Positions 1 to 8,148 of a stretch of DNA of 34,031 nt are shown here, in pieces. The notes below the pieces were generated by a model. That model searched no databases. It was not told the DNA's origin and saw only the letters and a program-made list of their open reading frames with translations. How positions within the stretch are numbered: position 1 is the stretch's first letter; the number at the start of each line of letters is the position of its first letter. The DNA lies in the IMG/VR virus record IMGVR_UViG_3300032236_000448, positions 1-34,031 of that record; one strand, written 5' to 3'. Origin of the DNA: a virus. Both the position numbers and the translations under genes were made by a program.

Positions 1-123
1 AACGCTTTGACCCAGAATGACAAAGTGAATGGTTTGCCGTTTGCTGTTCCTTTACGGAAATGTTGAAGGTCTTGGCCTTCCAAACCTTGCGTTATCTGCA
101 TAAACGAACCAGCGGAAGGTGAA
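1..123. repeat. Direct terminal repeat, left copy
   Basis: These 123 bases are identical to positions 33909-34031 at the other end of the window. The open reading frame that enters here on the minus strand continues without a break at position 33908, so the two ends are the same place in a circular or circularly permuted molecule. A short exact end overlap of this kind is what an assembler leaves when it closes a circle. It is therefore more likely an assembly overlap than a biological terminal repeat, but the sequence alone does not decide. Confidence 0.95.
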
Positions 124-1016
124 GCGTTCGCCGTTGTGCATTGGATTTTTTTACAGTTTCGGAAATCTGTTCCAGTTGGCGCATCAGCGGTTTGTGTGAT
201 TGTCAACGTACCAAGGGAAGAAAGACCGAGAGCGAAACGGTCAACAGTTGTGTAACCGCCAGTCGTGTTTCCAGTTACAGAAGTTCCTCGTTGAGCAATG
301 TCCATCTTGCCGTTGATAACCACATTACGGAACCCGGTACGTTCCGCAACATTCTCCCAACGTGCGCCTTCCACAGCGTTCGCGTTGTAATTCACCAAAC
401 GCTGATCCAACGAATGGTACGCAAGGTTGCCGTGAGTAGGAGAAGGAACCGTTGTGGAGGCCACACCCTGCACGGACAGGTCGGGGAGGAAAGCCTTCGG
501 GCGAACATCAACAATGTTTCCAGCCGCGACCGTTGTAGAAACTGTGAAACCGTTCGGGATAGTCACCTGAGCCAACGTCACATAATGCGCTGTAGACGAC
601 GCTGGAGGCGTAGGAGCAACAGGAGTAGAAGCAGGGGTGCCCTGAACAATGCTGAACGCCACCACAGGCGTACCACCCGTGTCCGTGACCAAAACCGTCA
701 CAAGGTCGATACGAGGGTTACCAGACGAATTAGCTGCGAACGAACCAACGGTGGTCGCGGCATCATTCACCGCGAAGTAGTAGCCCTGACCGGTCGTGGT
801 ATGAGCCACCACAATCTCACCAGCAGAAACCGACACCGAACCGTTACCAGTACCAGTCGTCGTCACCGACAAATCACCCTGCATCACACCACCAGACGCG
901 GCAAGCAACTTACGCACACCCGGAGTCACAGACGACGCCTTGATAAACAGACGGTCTTGCTGGGCTGTGTACGAGCCGCCCTGAGCGTAAAGAGGTTGAG
1001 TAAGGGTGAAAGCCAC
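1..1016 (-). CDS. Tail/receptor-binding protein, N-terminal part (continues at 33203-33908)
   Basis: This is the 5' part of a gene cut by the window ends. The start is a GTG at 1016-1014, preceded at a good distance by AAGGAG. The frame stays open to position 1 and continues from 33908 to a stop at 33203, giving 573 aa in total (338 codons here). The N-terminal portion is rich in Thr, Val, Gly and Ala. It resembles phage baseplate or tail proteins that begin with a short beta domain followed by a Pro/Thr linker (around residues 125-145) and a segment ending in DVRPKAF. From about residue 225 a motif of the type NGKMDIAQRG...TTVDRF appears, which is common at the start of jelly-roll receptor-binding regions of tail fibres. 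It follows the distal tail protein by 9 nt. The exact role is inferred from position and composition. Confidence 0.8.
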   Translation of the reverse strand, partial: MAFTLTQPLYAQGGSYTAQQDRLFIKASSVTPGVRKLLAASGGVMQGDLSVTTTGTGNGSVSVSAGEIVVAHTTTGQGYYFAVNDAATTVGSFAANSSGNPRIDLVTVLVTDTGGTPVVAFSIVQGTPASTPVAPTPPASSTAHYVTLAQVTIPNGFTVSTTVAAGNIVDVRPKAFLPDLSVQGVASTTVPSPTHGNLAYHSLDQRLVNYNANAVEGARWENVAERTGFRNVVINGKMDIAQRGTSVTGNTTGGYTTVDRFALGLSSLGTLTITQTADAPTGTDFRNCKKIQCTTANASPSAGSFMQITQGLEGQDLQHFRKGTANGKPFTLSFWVKA

Positions 1017-1025
1017 GATAACTCC

Positions 1026-1925
1026 TTAGATGTATGCGTCGCGGTAGGAAAGATTACACAAGCCTGATCCCGAGGCGACCGTGTAGAGAACGGTGGTCGG
1101 GGTTTGAGCTGGCAGAGAGAACCATTGGGAACCGTTGCCGAGAAGGTTTCTGGCTGCGCCACCATTCAAGGTGACGGTCTTCAAGTCGGTGTTGACGACC
1201 AACGTGTCGGACGCTCCCAACGTGACAGCAGGGAAGGTCAAATATTGACCGGTGGTGACGTTCGTAATACGAGGATTCGTACAAGCACCACTAATGGTGA
1301 AGACAGGCCATGTCTCATAGTTACCGTTGTTCGTCACAGTCGCAGAAGTCGTACCCGACCCAGCCACGTTGTACGCCAAGTTGTAGGTACGGTTCGCTGA
1401 GTAGGTACGGAAATTGCCACCCGTCGGGTTCAACGAAGACGTAGTCGCAGTATCGGCATAGATACGCGGATCAGGGCAGAAGAACTCGACCGTTACCTCG
1501 GCACGACCGTAGGTGTAGTTCGGGTCGATACGGACAGCGCGACGGCGTACACGGGCGTTCACTCGTTGCACACCGAGAGCCGTGTAACTGGTCGGGTTCA
1601 CTTTCGGGAGGTAAATCTGCAACACACCCGTACCAGTCGTCTGACTCAACAGATACTGGCGGACGTTCGCCATATACGTCTGAAACTGGGTCGCCGCAGC
1701 AGCACCAGCACCCATCACCTGCAACACCATCGTAATAGTGCGACCATTCAGAAAATCACGACCCGTAAACATGCCGTCCGCATAGCCACGACCCTCATCC
1801 TGTGTCCTCAAGGTTGGCAAATCCTCCAAACCTTCAATCGACAACACCTGAACCCCACCACCATCAACACCACCAAACAACCAACCATTGAAAGCGAACA
1901 CATACGGATTAGCAGGAGTAGCCAT
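1026..1925 (-). CDS. Distal tail (Dit-like) protein
   Basis: A 299-aa protein directly downstream of the tape measure (1 nt gap), the standard place for the distal tail protein that joins the tail tube to the baseplate. The N-terminal half has the pattern seen in siphovirus Dit/tail components: FNGWLFGG, VQVLSIEGLEDLP, then GRGYADGMFTGRDFLNGRTI and an alpha/beta region ending in EVTVEFFCPDPRIYA (about residue 155). The C-terminal half is a beta-rich domain with a conserved-looking NNGNYETWPVFTISG segment, typical of the galectin-like C-terminal domain. No strong Shine-Dalgarno precedes the ATG at 1925 (only a purine-rich AAGTGAT). Identification is by motif pattern and gene order. Confidence 0.8.
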   Translation of the reverse strand: MATPANPYVFAFNGWLFGGVDGGGVQVLSIEGLEDLPTLRTQDEGRGYADGMFTGRDFLNGRTITMVLQVMGAGAAAATQFQTYMANVRQYLLSQTTGTGVLQIYLPKVNPTSYTALGVQRVNARVRRRAVRIDPNYTYGRAEVTVEFFCPDPRIYADTATTSSLNPTGGNFRTYSANRTYNLAYNVAGSGTTSATVTNNGNYETWPVFTISGACTNPRITNVTTGQYLTFPAVTLGASDTLVVNTDLKTVTLNGGAARNLLGNGSQWFSLPAQTPTTVLYTVASGSGLCNLSYRDAYI

Positions 1926-1926
1926 A

Positions 1927-4146
1927 TCACTTCTTCACTTTCTTAGGAGCCTTCACAGCAGGCTTCTTCAACACAGGAGGCGTCCCAGTCTTCAAACCAA
2001 ACGCGACAGCATCCGCAATCTGCTGTGGATCCGCGTTCGTAGCCACATCCACCGAAATATTGATATCCCCACCAGAACCAGCCGTTTCCGTGACAGCCAT
2101 ACCACCAGCCGTAGCAGCCGCCTCCGTCGAAGTTAGAGCAGCCCGAGCCGGCGCAATCGCAGCCTCAGCCGTCTGAACTTCCTGCCCGTAGGTGGCGGTA
2201 GAAACAATCGACCCAGCCTCAGCCGCCTGAGCATCAATATCAGCCTGCACACTCCGCAACTGCGAAATCGCGTCAGCATTACCGACCAGCAAACGGGCAG
2301 CATCAAGGCCACCATCAACACCAGCCGCCGCAATCTGCTGCAACATCGCAGTCGGCAAACCCTGATCCCGTAACGCTCGCAAATCGGTCACGAACTCGCG
2401 CATATCGGCAAGACGTTTCTGGAACGCCGCCACCAACGCACCAGCACCCAAATATTTAGCAAACGAAGACTGAACCATGTTCGTCACATCGAACGCACCA
2501 GCCAAAGAAGACGAAATAGAAGCCGCATAATCCGACATCTTTTTCTTAGCGTCGTCAGCTGCTTTCTGAACCTCGTTCAAAGCGTCCTTAGCAGCGGTGA
2601 CCTTGTCCGTCCAATATTTCTTTGCGTATTCGACAGCGGCCTTCAACTGGTCTTTCTGGGTTGAACCACCACCGCCACCGCCACCGCGTTCATCCTTACC
2701 ACCGCCGCCAGTATCGGTTGCTTTCGGCATCTTGATAGAAGGCAACTTGAAGTTCTTGATCGCATTACCAATACCCTCACCAACACTTTTACCAATCTTG
2801 CCGCCATTCTTGAACGCAGAATCAGACACCTTCGTCAAAGTCTTATCAAACGACTTATGGAAATCAGAGACAGCGTTATTAGCGGACTTCAACTTTCCAC
2901 CAAGACCGGGAACCCAACCGAACGCTTTCGCAGCGACCTTCGTAATCGCACCAGCCACGTTCAACCACACATCACCCATATGTCGGAACAAGGAAACAAT
3001 GAGGCCGACAGCGTCACCAACAACCGTTCCCAGAACAGTCATCACCTTCGTGAAAATGTTTCGCATCGTGTCGCTGGCTTTCATCAACGCCACAAACGCA
3101 ACAATCAAACCCTCCACAGCCATCACAATCAGACCAATCGGGTTGGCCTCCATCGCCAGATTCAAACCTTCCTGAGCGACCGTCGCAGCCTCAGTAGAAG
3201 CCGCCTCCGCTGTAGTCGCAATACCCAACGCGGCCTTGACCGTTGCCGCCATCGAATCGTAAACAGCCATCGCCTTAGTCACAATCAGATACTGACCGAC
3301 AATCGCCAACAAACCACCAAGAGCAACACCGACAACCTTCAACACATCCTTCGCAGCGGTGTTACCCGAAACAAACTTGCGAATAGCGATAGCAGCATGG
3401 TCAACCATTGTCGCCAAACCACCCAACACCGGGATAACAGTCTTACCCAAAGTGATGAACAAACCATTCACGAACTGGTGCATCTCTTTGACAGCCATCG
3501 AAAACATCTTCGACGCCGCCAAATCCTTACCCGACAACGTGTTACCCGTCGCGTCAGCCTCTTTAGCGAGGTCAGCCATCCCCTTAGATCCCTGAGCGAG
3601 CAACGGGTTCAACTCTTGGAACGAACGACCCAACAACTTCTTCGCCATCGCGGTACGTTCCGCACCCTTACCCAAACTGTTCAACTTGTCCGCGACCTCA
3701 CCCATCAACTGGGAAGGAGGTTTCATCGACCCGTCAAGGTTCTTATATGAAACACCTAACTGGCTAGCAGCCTTATCGTTAGCGACCATATGAGTTGACA
3801 ACATCGCAAACGACCGAGCAACCGTTTGACCAGACACACCAACAGCGTCAGCGGCATACCTGAGACGCGAAACATCCTCCGCAGTACCACCCATGATGCC
3901 CTGCATCTTGCGAGTCTCAGAAGCAGCTGATTGAAACGACCCAACAAGGTCTTTACCCATCGCAATCGCCTTAGTCGCAACAGTCGACATGATGTTGCCC
4001 ATAGCGACACCAGACGCGACCGTCCCAGCGGACATCGACTTCGTTTCCTTCTGGATATTTCCGAGAGCAGAAGAAACAGACCTAGCGGCAGCAAGAAGGC
4101 CTTCAGCGGTGCCGTCAAACCTTATGGATACAACCTCGTCAGCCAC
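1927..4146 (-). CDS. Tape measure protein
   Basis: A 739-aa protein, the longest tail gene, placed between a small tail protein and Dit. It has an Ala/Lys-rich helical N terminus with a TP901-like core (around residues 75-230, with segments such as GQTVARSF and LLGRSFQELNPLLAQGSKG). Hydrophobic segments follow near residues 265-295, 335-355 and 365-385, then a Gly-rich linker near 470-490, and a coiled-coil-like helical stretch and basic tail. At roughly 1.5 angstrom per residue this length predicts a tail of about 110 nm, a siphovirus morphology. The start is GTG at 4146, overlapping the stop of the upstream gene by 8 nt, with AAGGAA upstream. No peptidase motif was recognised in it. Confidence 0.88.
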   Translation of the reverse strand: MADEVVSIRFDGTAEGLLAAARSVSSALGNIQKETKSMSAGTVASGVAMGNIMSTVATKAIAMGKDLVGSFQSAASETRKMQGIMGGTAEDVSRLRYAADAVGVSGQTVARSFAMLSTHMVANDKAASQLGVSYKNLDGSMKPPSQLMGEVADKLNSLGKGAERTAMAKKLLGRSFQELNPLLAQGSKGMADLAKEADATGNTLSGKDLAASKMFSMAVKEMHQFVNGLFITLGKTVIPVLGGLATMVDHAAIAIRKFVSGNTAAKDVLKVVGVALGGLLAIVGQYLIVTKAMAVYDSMAATVKAALGIATTAEAASTEAATVAQEGLNLAMEANPIGLIVMAVEGLIVAFVALMKASDTMRNIFTKVMTVLGTVVGDAVGLIVSLFRHMGDVWLNVAGAITKVAAKAFGWVPGLGGKLKSANNAVSDFHKSFDKTLTKVSDSAFKNGGKIGKSVGEGIGNAIKNFKLPSIKMPKATDTGGGGKDERGGGGGGGSTQKDQLKAAVEYAKKYWTDKVTAAKDALNEVQKAADDAKKKMSDYAASISSSLAGAFDVTNMVQSSFAKYLGAGALVAAFQKRLADMREFVTDLRALRDQGLPTAMLQQIAAAGVDGGLDAARLLVGNADAISQLRSVQADIDAQAAEAGSIVSTATYGQEVQTAEAAIAPARAALTSTEAAATAGGMAVTETAGSGGDINISVDVATNADPQQIADAVAFGLKTGTPPVLKKPAVKAPKKVKK

Positions 4147-4591
4147 GCTTATTCATTTCCTTGATTAGTTTCTTGGCGAAAATCTCCCTGACCTTGCCGC
4201 TTGAAACCATCCTATCTCTAGCCGGTCGGACGAACGGACGAGCAGGAATGTTCCGAGAGGGGTCACCTAACTCCTGCACACGGGCATACACCATTGTTGG
4301 CATCGTGGACTGGGTGTAATGAGCGAACCCGACACGGCGCACAGGCATAATCGCCACACTCTTACGAAGCATTGTGGACACCTGCGCTGGAGGTTCACCA
4401 GCAGGCGACGGAGTAGGAGTTCCACGCTTATGGCGACCATACTTTGACAGGCCATCACGCCCAGTCAGCTCACGCACAGCCTCCAAAGACACAGCCTGAA
4501 CCGACTGACGAACCAAAGCATCCAACCGTTCAGGCATAGCCGAAAACTTGTCAATCACAGTCCTAGAGGTGATCGTCGCTTCTACCTGCAT
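4139..4591 (-). CDS. HK97 gp10-like minor tail/virion protein
   Basis: A 150-aa basic protein with VYARVQELGD followed by NIPARPFVRPARDRM in its C-terminal third, a pattern seen in HK97 gp10-like tail proteins. I chose the ATG at 4591 because a perfect AGGAGG lies 8 nt upstream. A longer reading from a TTG at 4621 lacks any ribosome site. The gene starts inside the -1 frameshift extension of the tail assembly chaperone and overlaps the start of the tape measure. gp10-like proteins usually sit before the tail tube, so its position after the chaperone is less usual. The family call is moderate and the virion role is inferred from context. Confidence 0.65.
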   Translation of the reverse strand: MQVEATITSRTVIDKFSAMPERLDALVRQSVQAVSLEAVRELTGRDGLSKYGRHKRGTPTPSPAGEPPAQVSTMLRKSVAIMPVRRVGFAHYTQSTMPTMVYARVQELGDPSRNIPARPFVRPARDRMVSSGKVREIFAKKLIKEMNKRG

Positions 4592-4799
4592 TGGCTCGAA
4601 CCTCCTGAAAAACACCGTCAATGTGAAGGAGCCAATCTAACCACACCGCAGGTTGGTCTTGTATTTCTTGGTATGTCCAACCGAACTTGGAAGCCAACTG
4701 CCAATCCCTAACCTCGGGACGGATCGGGTGACGAGGGTCAGGTTTATGTCCCTCGAAAATATTTCTTACCCGGGCTAACTCTCGGTAGGGGCTTTTGGG
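4563..4799 (-). CDS. Tail assembly chaperone, -1 frameshift extension (gpT-like)
   Basis: Beyond the stop of the upstream chaperone gene, the -1 frame is open from the slippery heptamer at 4793-4799 to a TAG at 4563, adding 76 residues to give a fusion of about 203 aa. The extension contains HPIRPEVRDWQLASKFGWT and QPAVWLDWLLHI, a pattern typical of gpT-like chaperone C-terminal parts in actinophages. It has no start codon with a ribosome site of its own. The gap between the chaperone and the next gene is filled exactly by this frame, as in lambda G/GT. The frameshift itself is inferred from sequence, not observed. Confidence 0.85.
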   Translation of the reverse strand, partial: PKSPYRELARVRNIFEGHKPDPRHPIRPEVRDWQLASKFGWTYQEIQDQPAVWLDWLLHIDGVFQEVRANAGRSDDHL

Positions 4800-5173
4800 T
4801 CTGCTGCACCATCAACACCGAAATTAGGCATCAAACGACGAGCCAAAGGGGAACAATGAGCAACGATGAGGTCATACACGGCACCGGGCAACTCCAACAA
4901 GTTCGCCTTAGCGACAGGCAAATCAAACGACCACGCATTGATAAGCGCATACGCGACAGCGTCGTTATATTCCGTCATGAACTCGGTGACAGCGTCGCGT
5001 TCCTCTTCGCTCATCGCGTCCGTGTCCACTTCACCATCGGCGTCATAGAACTTGGTGAAGTTCGCACCCTTGTTGGAAAGTTTCAACACTTCACGGCGAC
5101 GGCCTTCAGGAACCTCTTCAGGTTCACGAAACTCAATCCATCCGCCGGGCACCGTCAATCGGTTCATTCCCAT
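4775..5173 (-). CDS. Tail assembly chaperone (gpG-like)
   Basis: A 132-aa acidic protein between the tail tube and the tape measure, where siphoviruses encode the chaperone that coats the tape measure protein during tail assembly. It begins with a beta-like segment (LTVPGGWIEFREPEE) and continues with a Glu/Asp-rich helical region. A clear AAGGAG lies just upstream of the ATG at 5173. The last eight codons carry the slippery sequence C CCA AAA, so a minority of ribosomes would make a longer product. The function follows from position, size and frameshift signal rather than from a recognised domain. Confidence 0.82.
   Translation of the reverse strand: MGMNRLTVPGGWIEFREPEEVPEGRRREVLKLSNKGANFTKFYDADGEVDTDAMSEEERDAVTEFMTEYNDAVAYALINAWSFDLPVAKANLLELPGAVYDLIVAHCSPLARRLMPNFGVDGAADPKAPTES
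4793..4799 (-). promoter_or_regulatory. Programmed -1 ribosomal frameshift site C CCA AAA
   Basis: The minus-strand heptamer CCCAAAA is in the correct phase (X XXY YYZ) with the chaperone reading frame: the codons read GAC CCA AAA. It lies 5 codons before the zero-frame stop. The -1 frame is open for 76 further codons. This is the classic arrangement of siphovirus tail assembly chaperone genes. I did not find an obvious strong downstream stem-loop by eye. Confidence 0.85.
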
Positions 5174-5183
5174 CTCCTTGTTG

Positions 5184-5215
5184 TAGAGGTTGTGGGCTAT
5201 TTTACCCAGCCTCTA
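5184..5215 (-). terminator. Hairpin between tail tube and chaperone genes
   Basis: Directly after the tail tube stop, TAGAGG (minus strand, 5215-5210) pairs with CCTCTA (5189-5184), with an inner GGG/CCC stem inside. There is no T-run, so this is better read as an attenuating or mRNA-stabilising hairpin than as a full intrinsic terminator. It would help keep tube protein levels above those of downstream tail genes. Confidence 0.5.
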
Positions 5216-5216
5216 A

Positions 5217-6215
5217 TCACGCATAGGTTCCGGTTGGCTTGTTGTTGCTGAGGGTGACCTTGATTGGTGAGTAACCAGCTGAAGTTCCAGCGTCGGTTGT
5301 GTTCGCCAAACCCTTGTAGGTCACAGCAAGTTCGACGTATTCCTTGCCGCGTTCAATCTTGGCGACAGTGAACGCACACTTTGACATGTGCAACTTGATT
5401 CCCTGAGTGGAGGCACCCGTGCCATGCGACCAAGCAATGTCAAGGGCTGGGCGAGTGTTCTGGAGGTAGTACGTCAACTGGGCATCTGACTCAAGAACAA
5501 GAGTCATCGCACCGGACACGGTCACAGCACCAGCGAACAACTGGTAAGGAGCCTGAGTACCGTCCACCGTCCAAATCGGATCCACAGGACGCTGAATCGT
5601 GCAGTTACCGTCCGCGAGGATGGCAGTCGTGGTGCTGTTCAACGTCACGACACCTTCCCATGATGGGGTTGGGGTCGTGGACGGGAAAGGAACAGTCACG
5701 GCAGGGTTAGCAGCGGTAGCCGACTGATACGCCTTCGCTTTAGCGGTGTAGGTCAGCATCGCGTCAGCAGAGAACTTCAAATCAATGGATTCGAACTGGG
5801 CACCAGCGTATTGACGGGTGGAGGCCGTACCGAGACCGTAATAGTCCGAAAGTGTGTAGGTGACTGGTTGACCGTTTGAGGACTGCGAGTTCTGAACAGC
5901 GATCGCGTGAGTGTTCGGGGTTCCAGAAGTGAAAGTCACATCACCAAGAACACCAGCCAATGGGTAACCGATGCTGTCAGCGAAAACGTCACCAGCGAAC
6001 TCAAACTCGGAATGGATATTGCCCTGAATCACGTCGTACTCGTCAACCATCGATCCACGAATACCCTTGTCATCAAGGTAGGTGATGTTGTCCAGCGGCG
6101 TAATGCTCGTGAACGGGATGAAGTCGGTAGCGGCGACAGCAGTCGGCAACGCACCGGGAGTTGGACGAGTTTCCTTAGCGATGCCTAGATAAGACCTACT
6201 GCGGGGTATTGCCAT
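5217..6215 (-). CDS. Major tail tube protein
   Basis: A 332-aa protein rich in Thr, Ser, Ala and Gly. Its N terminus (RSRSYLGIAKETRPTPG) and the following TDFIPFTSITPLDNI match the layout of phage tail tube proteins of actinophages. A GDVTFTSGTPNTHAIAVQNS segment and a C-terminal VTYKGLANTTDAGTSAGYSP segment fit a tube fold, possibly with an added surface domain. I chose the ATG at 6215 because AAGGAG is well spaced from it, while the GTG nine bases upstream sits almost on top of that site. The gene overlaps the end of the upstream 67-aa gene and is followed by a hairpin, consistent with an abundant virion protein. Confidence 0.85.
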   Translation of the reverse strand: MAIPRSRSYLGIAKETRPTPGALPTAVAATDFIPFTSITPLDNITYLDDKGIRGSMVDEYDVIQGNIHSEFEFAGDVFADSIGYPLAGVLGDVTFTSGTPNTHAIAVQNSQSSNGQPVTYTLSDYYGLGTASTRQYAGAQFESIDLKFSADAMLTYTAKAKAYQSATAANPAVTVPFPSTTPTPSWEGVVTLNSTTTAILADGNCTIQRPVDPIWTVDGTQAPYQLFAGAVTVSGAMTLVLESDAQLTYYLQNTRPALDIAWSHGTGASTQGIKLHMSKCAFTVAKIERGKEYVELAVTYKGLANTTDAGTSAGYSPIKVTLSNNKPTGTYA

Positions 6216-6399
6216 CGCTGTCACTCTCCTTAGTTACTGCCTTTGAAGGCTTGGAATTGTTATCGGACACAACAGAAATACTTCCCATAACGCCGTTTTC
6301 ATCATACTCAACCGCGTCAGGCAACTCAATCGTCTGACCAGCCTGACCCGTGAAACCCCATGCAGGGAAATAGGTGTCTTGCGTCAATGTCATTTTCAT
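6196..6399 (-). CDS. Small protein between tail completion and tail tube genes
   Basis: A 67-aa acidic protein starting at an ATG that overlaps the upstream stop as ATGA. It opens with a TQDTYFPAWGFTGQAGQTIELPD segment, a short beta-rich pattern often seen in small phage head-tail proteins, and ends in a Ser/Asp/Lys-rich tail. I do not recognise a named family. Its position suggests a connector or accessory tail role. Confidence 0.75.
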   Translation of the reverse strand: MKMTLTQDTYFPAWGFTGQAGQTIELPDAVEYDENGVMGSISVVSDNNSKPSKAVTKESDSDGNTPQ

Positions 6400-6884
6400 G
6401 TTGTAAGCATCTCCGAAACTTCGAAGCGGACAGCACCCCATATCTCGGTGGAACCGTCAGCTAGAACCTTGGGGTCACCATACTCTCCTTGGAGAGACTT
6501 TTCACCTGCCTCAAAGATGACTGGGTAATCGTTGAGGCGGCGGTCGGCTCGCAACAAGGCCTTGATGTTGTCGATGACCAGATCGAAGTTCGCCATCGCA
6601 TCCTCAGCGTGAGGTTCGAGGGAATGTTGGAAGACGTTCAGCTCCACTTCGTAGTGAACCCATTTGACACCTGAATGTTCACCACCGATAGCGATACGTT
6701 CCTCAGACTCGGACAAGATATGGACGTAGGCGACACAACCCGACTTCGTACCGGGAGGTTGCCCATACCTGAACCATGTGCCCTCAATGCGTTTAGGCAT
6801 CGCAGAGAACAACTTGTTCAACCCTGACACGGCTGGCGGAGCGAAATACGCCTGAACCGCTGCGCGAACGGTTTGGCGAGACAT
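6396..6884 (-). CDS. Tail completion/terminator-like protein
   Basis: A 162-aa protein placed after the connector and before the tail tube, where siphoviruses encode the tail terminator or neck protein. It has an N-terminal helical TVRAAVQAYFAPPAV segment, a central beta region (CVAYVHILSESEERIAIGG, then WVHYEVELNVFQHS) and a C-terminal WGAVRFEVSEML, a pattern consistent with the tail terminator fold. The ATG at 6884 overlaps the upstream stop as TGATG. The role is inferred from order and fold pattern. Confidence 0.7.
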   Translation of the reverse strand: MSRQTVRAAVQAYFAPPAVSGLNKLFSAMPKRIEGTWFRYGQPPGTKSGCVAYVHILSESEERIAIGGEHSGVKWVHYEVELNVFQHSLEPHAEDAMANFDLVIDNIKALLRADRRLNDYPVIFEAGEKSLQGEYGDPKVLADGSTEIWGAVRFEVSEMLTT

Positions 6885-7771
6885 CAACGAATCCTTCGGT
6901 ACGGTTCCAGAAGGCTGATAGCGGACTCGTAATCGTTCATCGCGGACGGGTTCAACTCTTGGAACTGTGACGGGGTCATTGTCCCCATAACGAGGGTGGC
7001 GTTACCACGAGCCTTCAGAATCACGCTCGTCATAAAGATGGCGGCCTGCTTGATTGCTGGAGGTAGGGCGGACACGTTCACCGTTGAAGAATGAGCGTAA
7101 GCAAGACCAGACGCGAGCGTGACTGTTCCAGCACCCTGCACAGGAACAAACGTCGACGCCACCTTGCACAACTCGGTCTTGTCAGCATCGTAAATCATGA
7201 ACTGCTGTCCCGGTATGAATCCTGTCGCATCCTTCACAACCAGCGACGTAGCACCCTGCGACACGTTTGAGCTGATAGTCGTGTTCGCGTACCCGTTCAC
7301 ATAGGTCATGGACACGAACTGTTCCGCAGTCGGGCTATAGACACGGGAGAATTGGATAGAACCAAGGAAAGACGAGGCGATACCCGTCAACGGGAACACC
7401 ACAGCCTGCTGCTCAATCCATGCAGTAGTCGGATCCAAAGTGTTCATCAACGTCGGGTTCGAACCATACGAACATGCGACCACTTCGAGGATAGGCCAGT
7501 AACGGGGGTGGAGGCGAAGGAAACCGTCACGAGAAATACGCGCACGGAACGTTTCCGTATCCGTAGTCGCACCCAGAACCTGACCACAATACGAATCAAT
7601 CCAAGACGACGCCCGAGCAATCACATTCGCCAACTCTTGGTCATTGACAGCCGCCGAACCATTCCCCACAAGGTCATCAACATCAACAGCCGTAGGAGCC
7701 TGCTTGAACTCGGCAACCGTCAAATAAGGAGTGGAAAACAACTGGGAGACCGTCGTTATTTCTGTAGTCAT
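6884..7771 (-). CDS. Head-tail connector protein
   Basis: A 295-aa protein. The N-terminal part is helical and contains LTVAEFKQAPTAVDVDDL and VIARASSWIDSYCGQ, the typical opening of Gp6-like head-tail adaptor proteins that dock under the portal. The central region is beta-rich, with VSQGATSLVVKDATGFIPGQ resembling a small beta domain. The C-terminal helices (AIKQAAIFMTSVILKARGN, DYESAISLLEPYRR) again fit adaptors. It is longer than the usual 100-200 aa because of the beta insertion. ATG at 7771; the preceding gene ends 19 nt upstream. Confidence 0.75.
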   Translation of the reverse strand: MTTEITTVSQLFSTPYLTVAEFKQAPTAVDVDDLVGNGSAAVNDQELANVIARASSWIDSYCGQVLGATTDTETFRARISRDGFLRLHPRYWPILEVVACSYGSNPTLMNTLDPTTAWIEQQAVVFPLTGIASSFLGSIQFSRVYSPTAEQFVSMTYVNGYANTTISSNVSQGATSLVVKDATGFIPGQQFMIYDADKTELCKVASTFVPVQGAGTVTLASGLAYAHSSTVNVSALPPAIKQAAIFMTSVILKARGNATLVMGTMTPSQFQELNPSAMNDYESAISLLEPYRRIR

Positions 7772-7790
7772 ACCCGGTCTCCTTCCATGC

Positions 7791-8069
7791 TCACTCTACT
7801 TCTTGTCCCTTATGTGTGTTCTCAGAACCACACTTTCCGCACTTACGGAAATAGCCATGAAAACCACACTCATCACAGATCCATCCAGCAGCGCGAGCGA
7901 AACCACCAAGACTTGGTTCTGTGTAACCAGCCTTCTTCAACATTTTCGCGTCAGCATCAGAAACATGAATCGTCCCGTCCCGTCTCATACGGTAAACCGA
8001 CTCTCCCCCACCGGGACGCGGCACCCCAGTCTCAACGACTGCTTTATCTGGCGGAACGAGACGTTTCAT
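7791..8069 (-). CDS. Zinc-ribbon protein behind the capsid gene
   Basis: A 92-aa protein with two CxxC pairs near the C terminus (CDEC and CGKC), expected to bind one zinc ion. The middle carries a VYRMRRDGTIHVSDADAKMLKKAGYTEP segment, reminiscent of small virion proteins encoded next to capsid genes in actinophages. It starts at ATG 8069 after GGGAGTG, downstream of a strong intergenic hairpin. The function is unknown; a minor head protein or regulator is possible. Confidence 0.75.
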   Translation of the reverse strand: MKRLVPPDKAVVETGVPRPGGGESVYRMRRDGTIHVSDADAKMLKKAGYTEPSLGGFARAAGWICDECGFHGYFRKCGKCGSENTHKGQEVE

Positions 8070-8078
8070 TGTTTCTTT

Positions 8079-8135
8079 ACACTCCCATCGAGTGTCGGAG
8101 GCAGGGAACGGATGGGGCGTATCCCTGCCCCCGAC
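8079..8135 (-). terminator. Strong hairpin after the major capsid gene
   Basis: On the minus strand GTCGGGGGCAGGGA (8135-8122) pairs with TCCCTGCCTCCGAC (8107-8094) over 14 positions with one G-U wobble and a 14-nt loop. A second small stem ACACTC/GAGTGT overlaps its 3' side on the strand (8079-8095). The wobble pairs only in minus-strand RNA, which supports function in the capsid transcript. There is no T-tract. It probably limits read-through or protects the capsid mRNA 3' end. Confidence 0.6.
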
Positions 8136-8148
8136 TTCTTGCCGATTA

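Noticed and set aside
141-1067. Long plus-strand open frame of 308 codons
   Set aside because: The minus strand here encodes the N-terminal part of the tail protein in frame with 33203-33908; the plus-strand product is Arg/Thr/His-rich nonsense without a ribosome site.
2597-3750. Two long plus-strand open frames opposite the tape measure gene
   Set aside because: They are mirror frames of an Ala-rich minus-strand gene; no ribosome site and no family pattern.
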